Assembly (NCBI GenBank): GCA_903883985.1
Contig: CAISDD010000306.1
Span: 1-7,020, forward strand
Direction of reading: 5' to 3'
Source of the DNA: an uncultured Pseudomonadota bacterium
Lineage (GTDB): Bacteria; Pseudomonadota; Gammaproteobacteria; Burkholderiales; Thiobacillaceae
Length of the DNA: 7,020 nt
This document shows positions 6,908 through 7,020 of the stretch, one piece after another; within the stretch, counting starts at the first letter, position 1; each line of letters starts with the position of its first letter. Below the pieces are notes generated by a model. The model saw only the letters and a program-made list of their open reading frames with translations. It ran no database searches and had not been told where the DNA came from. The position numbers were made by a program, and so were the translations under genes.

Positions 6908-7020
6908 CTTCGGCTTACGGCGCTTCGCATAATCCCTGGGATAAAAACAGAATGCCCGGAGGTTCAAGCGGCGGCTCTTCGGCCGCGGTTGGCACTGGCA
7001 TGGCGCCTTGGGCTTTGGCA
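6904..7020 (+). CDS. Amidase signature family (GatA-like) enzyme, internal fragment
   Basis: Thirty-nine codons are open on the plus strand from the breakpoint to the window end, with no start codon of their own. They read like the core of an amidase-signature enzyme: ETSAYG, then NPWD (6931-6942), then PGGSSGGSS (6955-6981), which includes the cis-serine segment of the Lys-Ser-Ser triad, then AAVGTGMAPWALA. In the family this is followed within a few residues by the D-T/G-GGS nucleophile motif, which would lie just beyond the right edge. The N-terminal part, with the catalytic lysine, should lie to the left but is replaced by accC. GatA of the Glu-tRNA(Gln) amidotransferase and stand-alone amidases both fit; the piece is too short to choose. 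About 55% of its codons end in G or C, against about 91% in the neighbouring accC segment, by hand count. Confidence 0.72.

Noticed and set aside
6700..6930. Arg/Gly-rich N-terminus of the continuous accC reading frame
   Set aside because: These residues are the wrong frame of real AccC sequence, caused by the one-base deletion, and they start at a codon created beyond the breakpoint.
6932..6942. Short palindrome ATCCC-T-GGGAT near the breakpoint
   Set aside because: It lies inside the conserved NPWD coding segment of the amidase fragment and is too short to suggest a recombination site.

Overview
The window is G+C-rich chromosomal DNA from what looks like a betaproteobacterium. This rests on gene order (accC, prmA, then a zinc-ribbon/DUF3426 gene) and on the style of the AccC and PrmA sequences. 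It is an inference from family knowledge; a related gammaproteobacterium is not excluded. Coding density is high and almost all of the DNA is explained by five genes plus one gene fragment. I see no tRNA, rRNA, CRISPR array, insertion sequence or phage gene.

Left half (4-3770): two divergent genes share a 170-bp control region. Leftward runs a large fusion protein, an NDP-forming acyl-CoA synthetase joined to a GNAT acetyltransferase (Pat/PatZ type, a protein lysine acetyltransferase). Rightward runs a class I/II histone-deacetylase-family (AcuC-like) zinc hydrolase with all its catalytic residues. Together they look like a writer and eraser for reversible lysine acylation, by analogy with B. 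subtilis AcuA/AcuC and Salmonella Pat. The region between them holds a perfect 7-bp inverted repeat that could be an operator.

Right half (3803-6905): a leftward operon of accC (biotin carboxylase of acetyl-CoA carboxylase), prmA (ribosomal protein L11 methyltransferase) and a membrane-anchored zinc-ribbon DUF3426 protein. accC and prmA are 7 nt apart, with the prmA ribosome site overlapping the accC stop. prmA and the zinc-ribbon gene are 22 nt apart, and that gap and the end of prmA are built from a degenerate heptamer repeat. The operon converges with the deacetylase gene, with a short hairpin-forming gap between them.

Right edge (about 6698-7020): the sequence is abnormal. accC carries a one-base frameshift near 6698. 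At about 6905 it stops matching AccC, losing roughly the first 85 residues. From there to the window end the opposite strand encodes an internal piece of an amidase-signature enzyme with different codon use. This is a sharp breakpoint between two unrelated truncated genes: an assembly chimera or contig-end artefact, or a real rearrangement. I found no convincing new biological system; the acetylation/deacetylation pair and the breakpoint are the points most worth checking.
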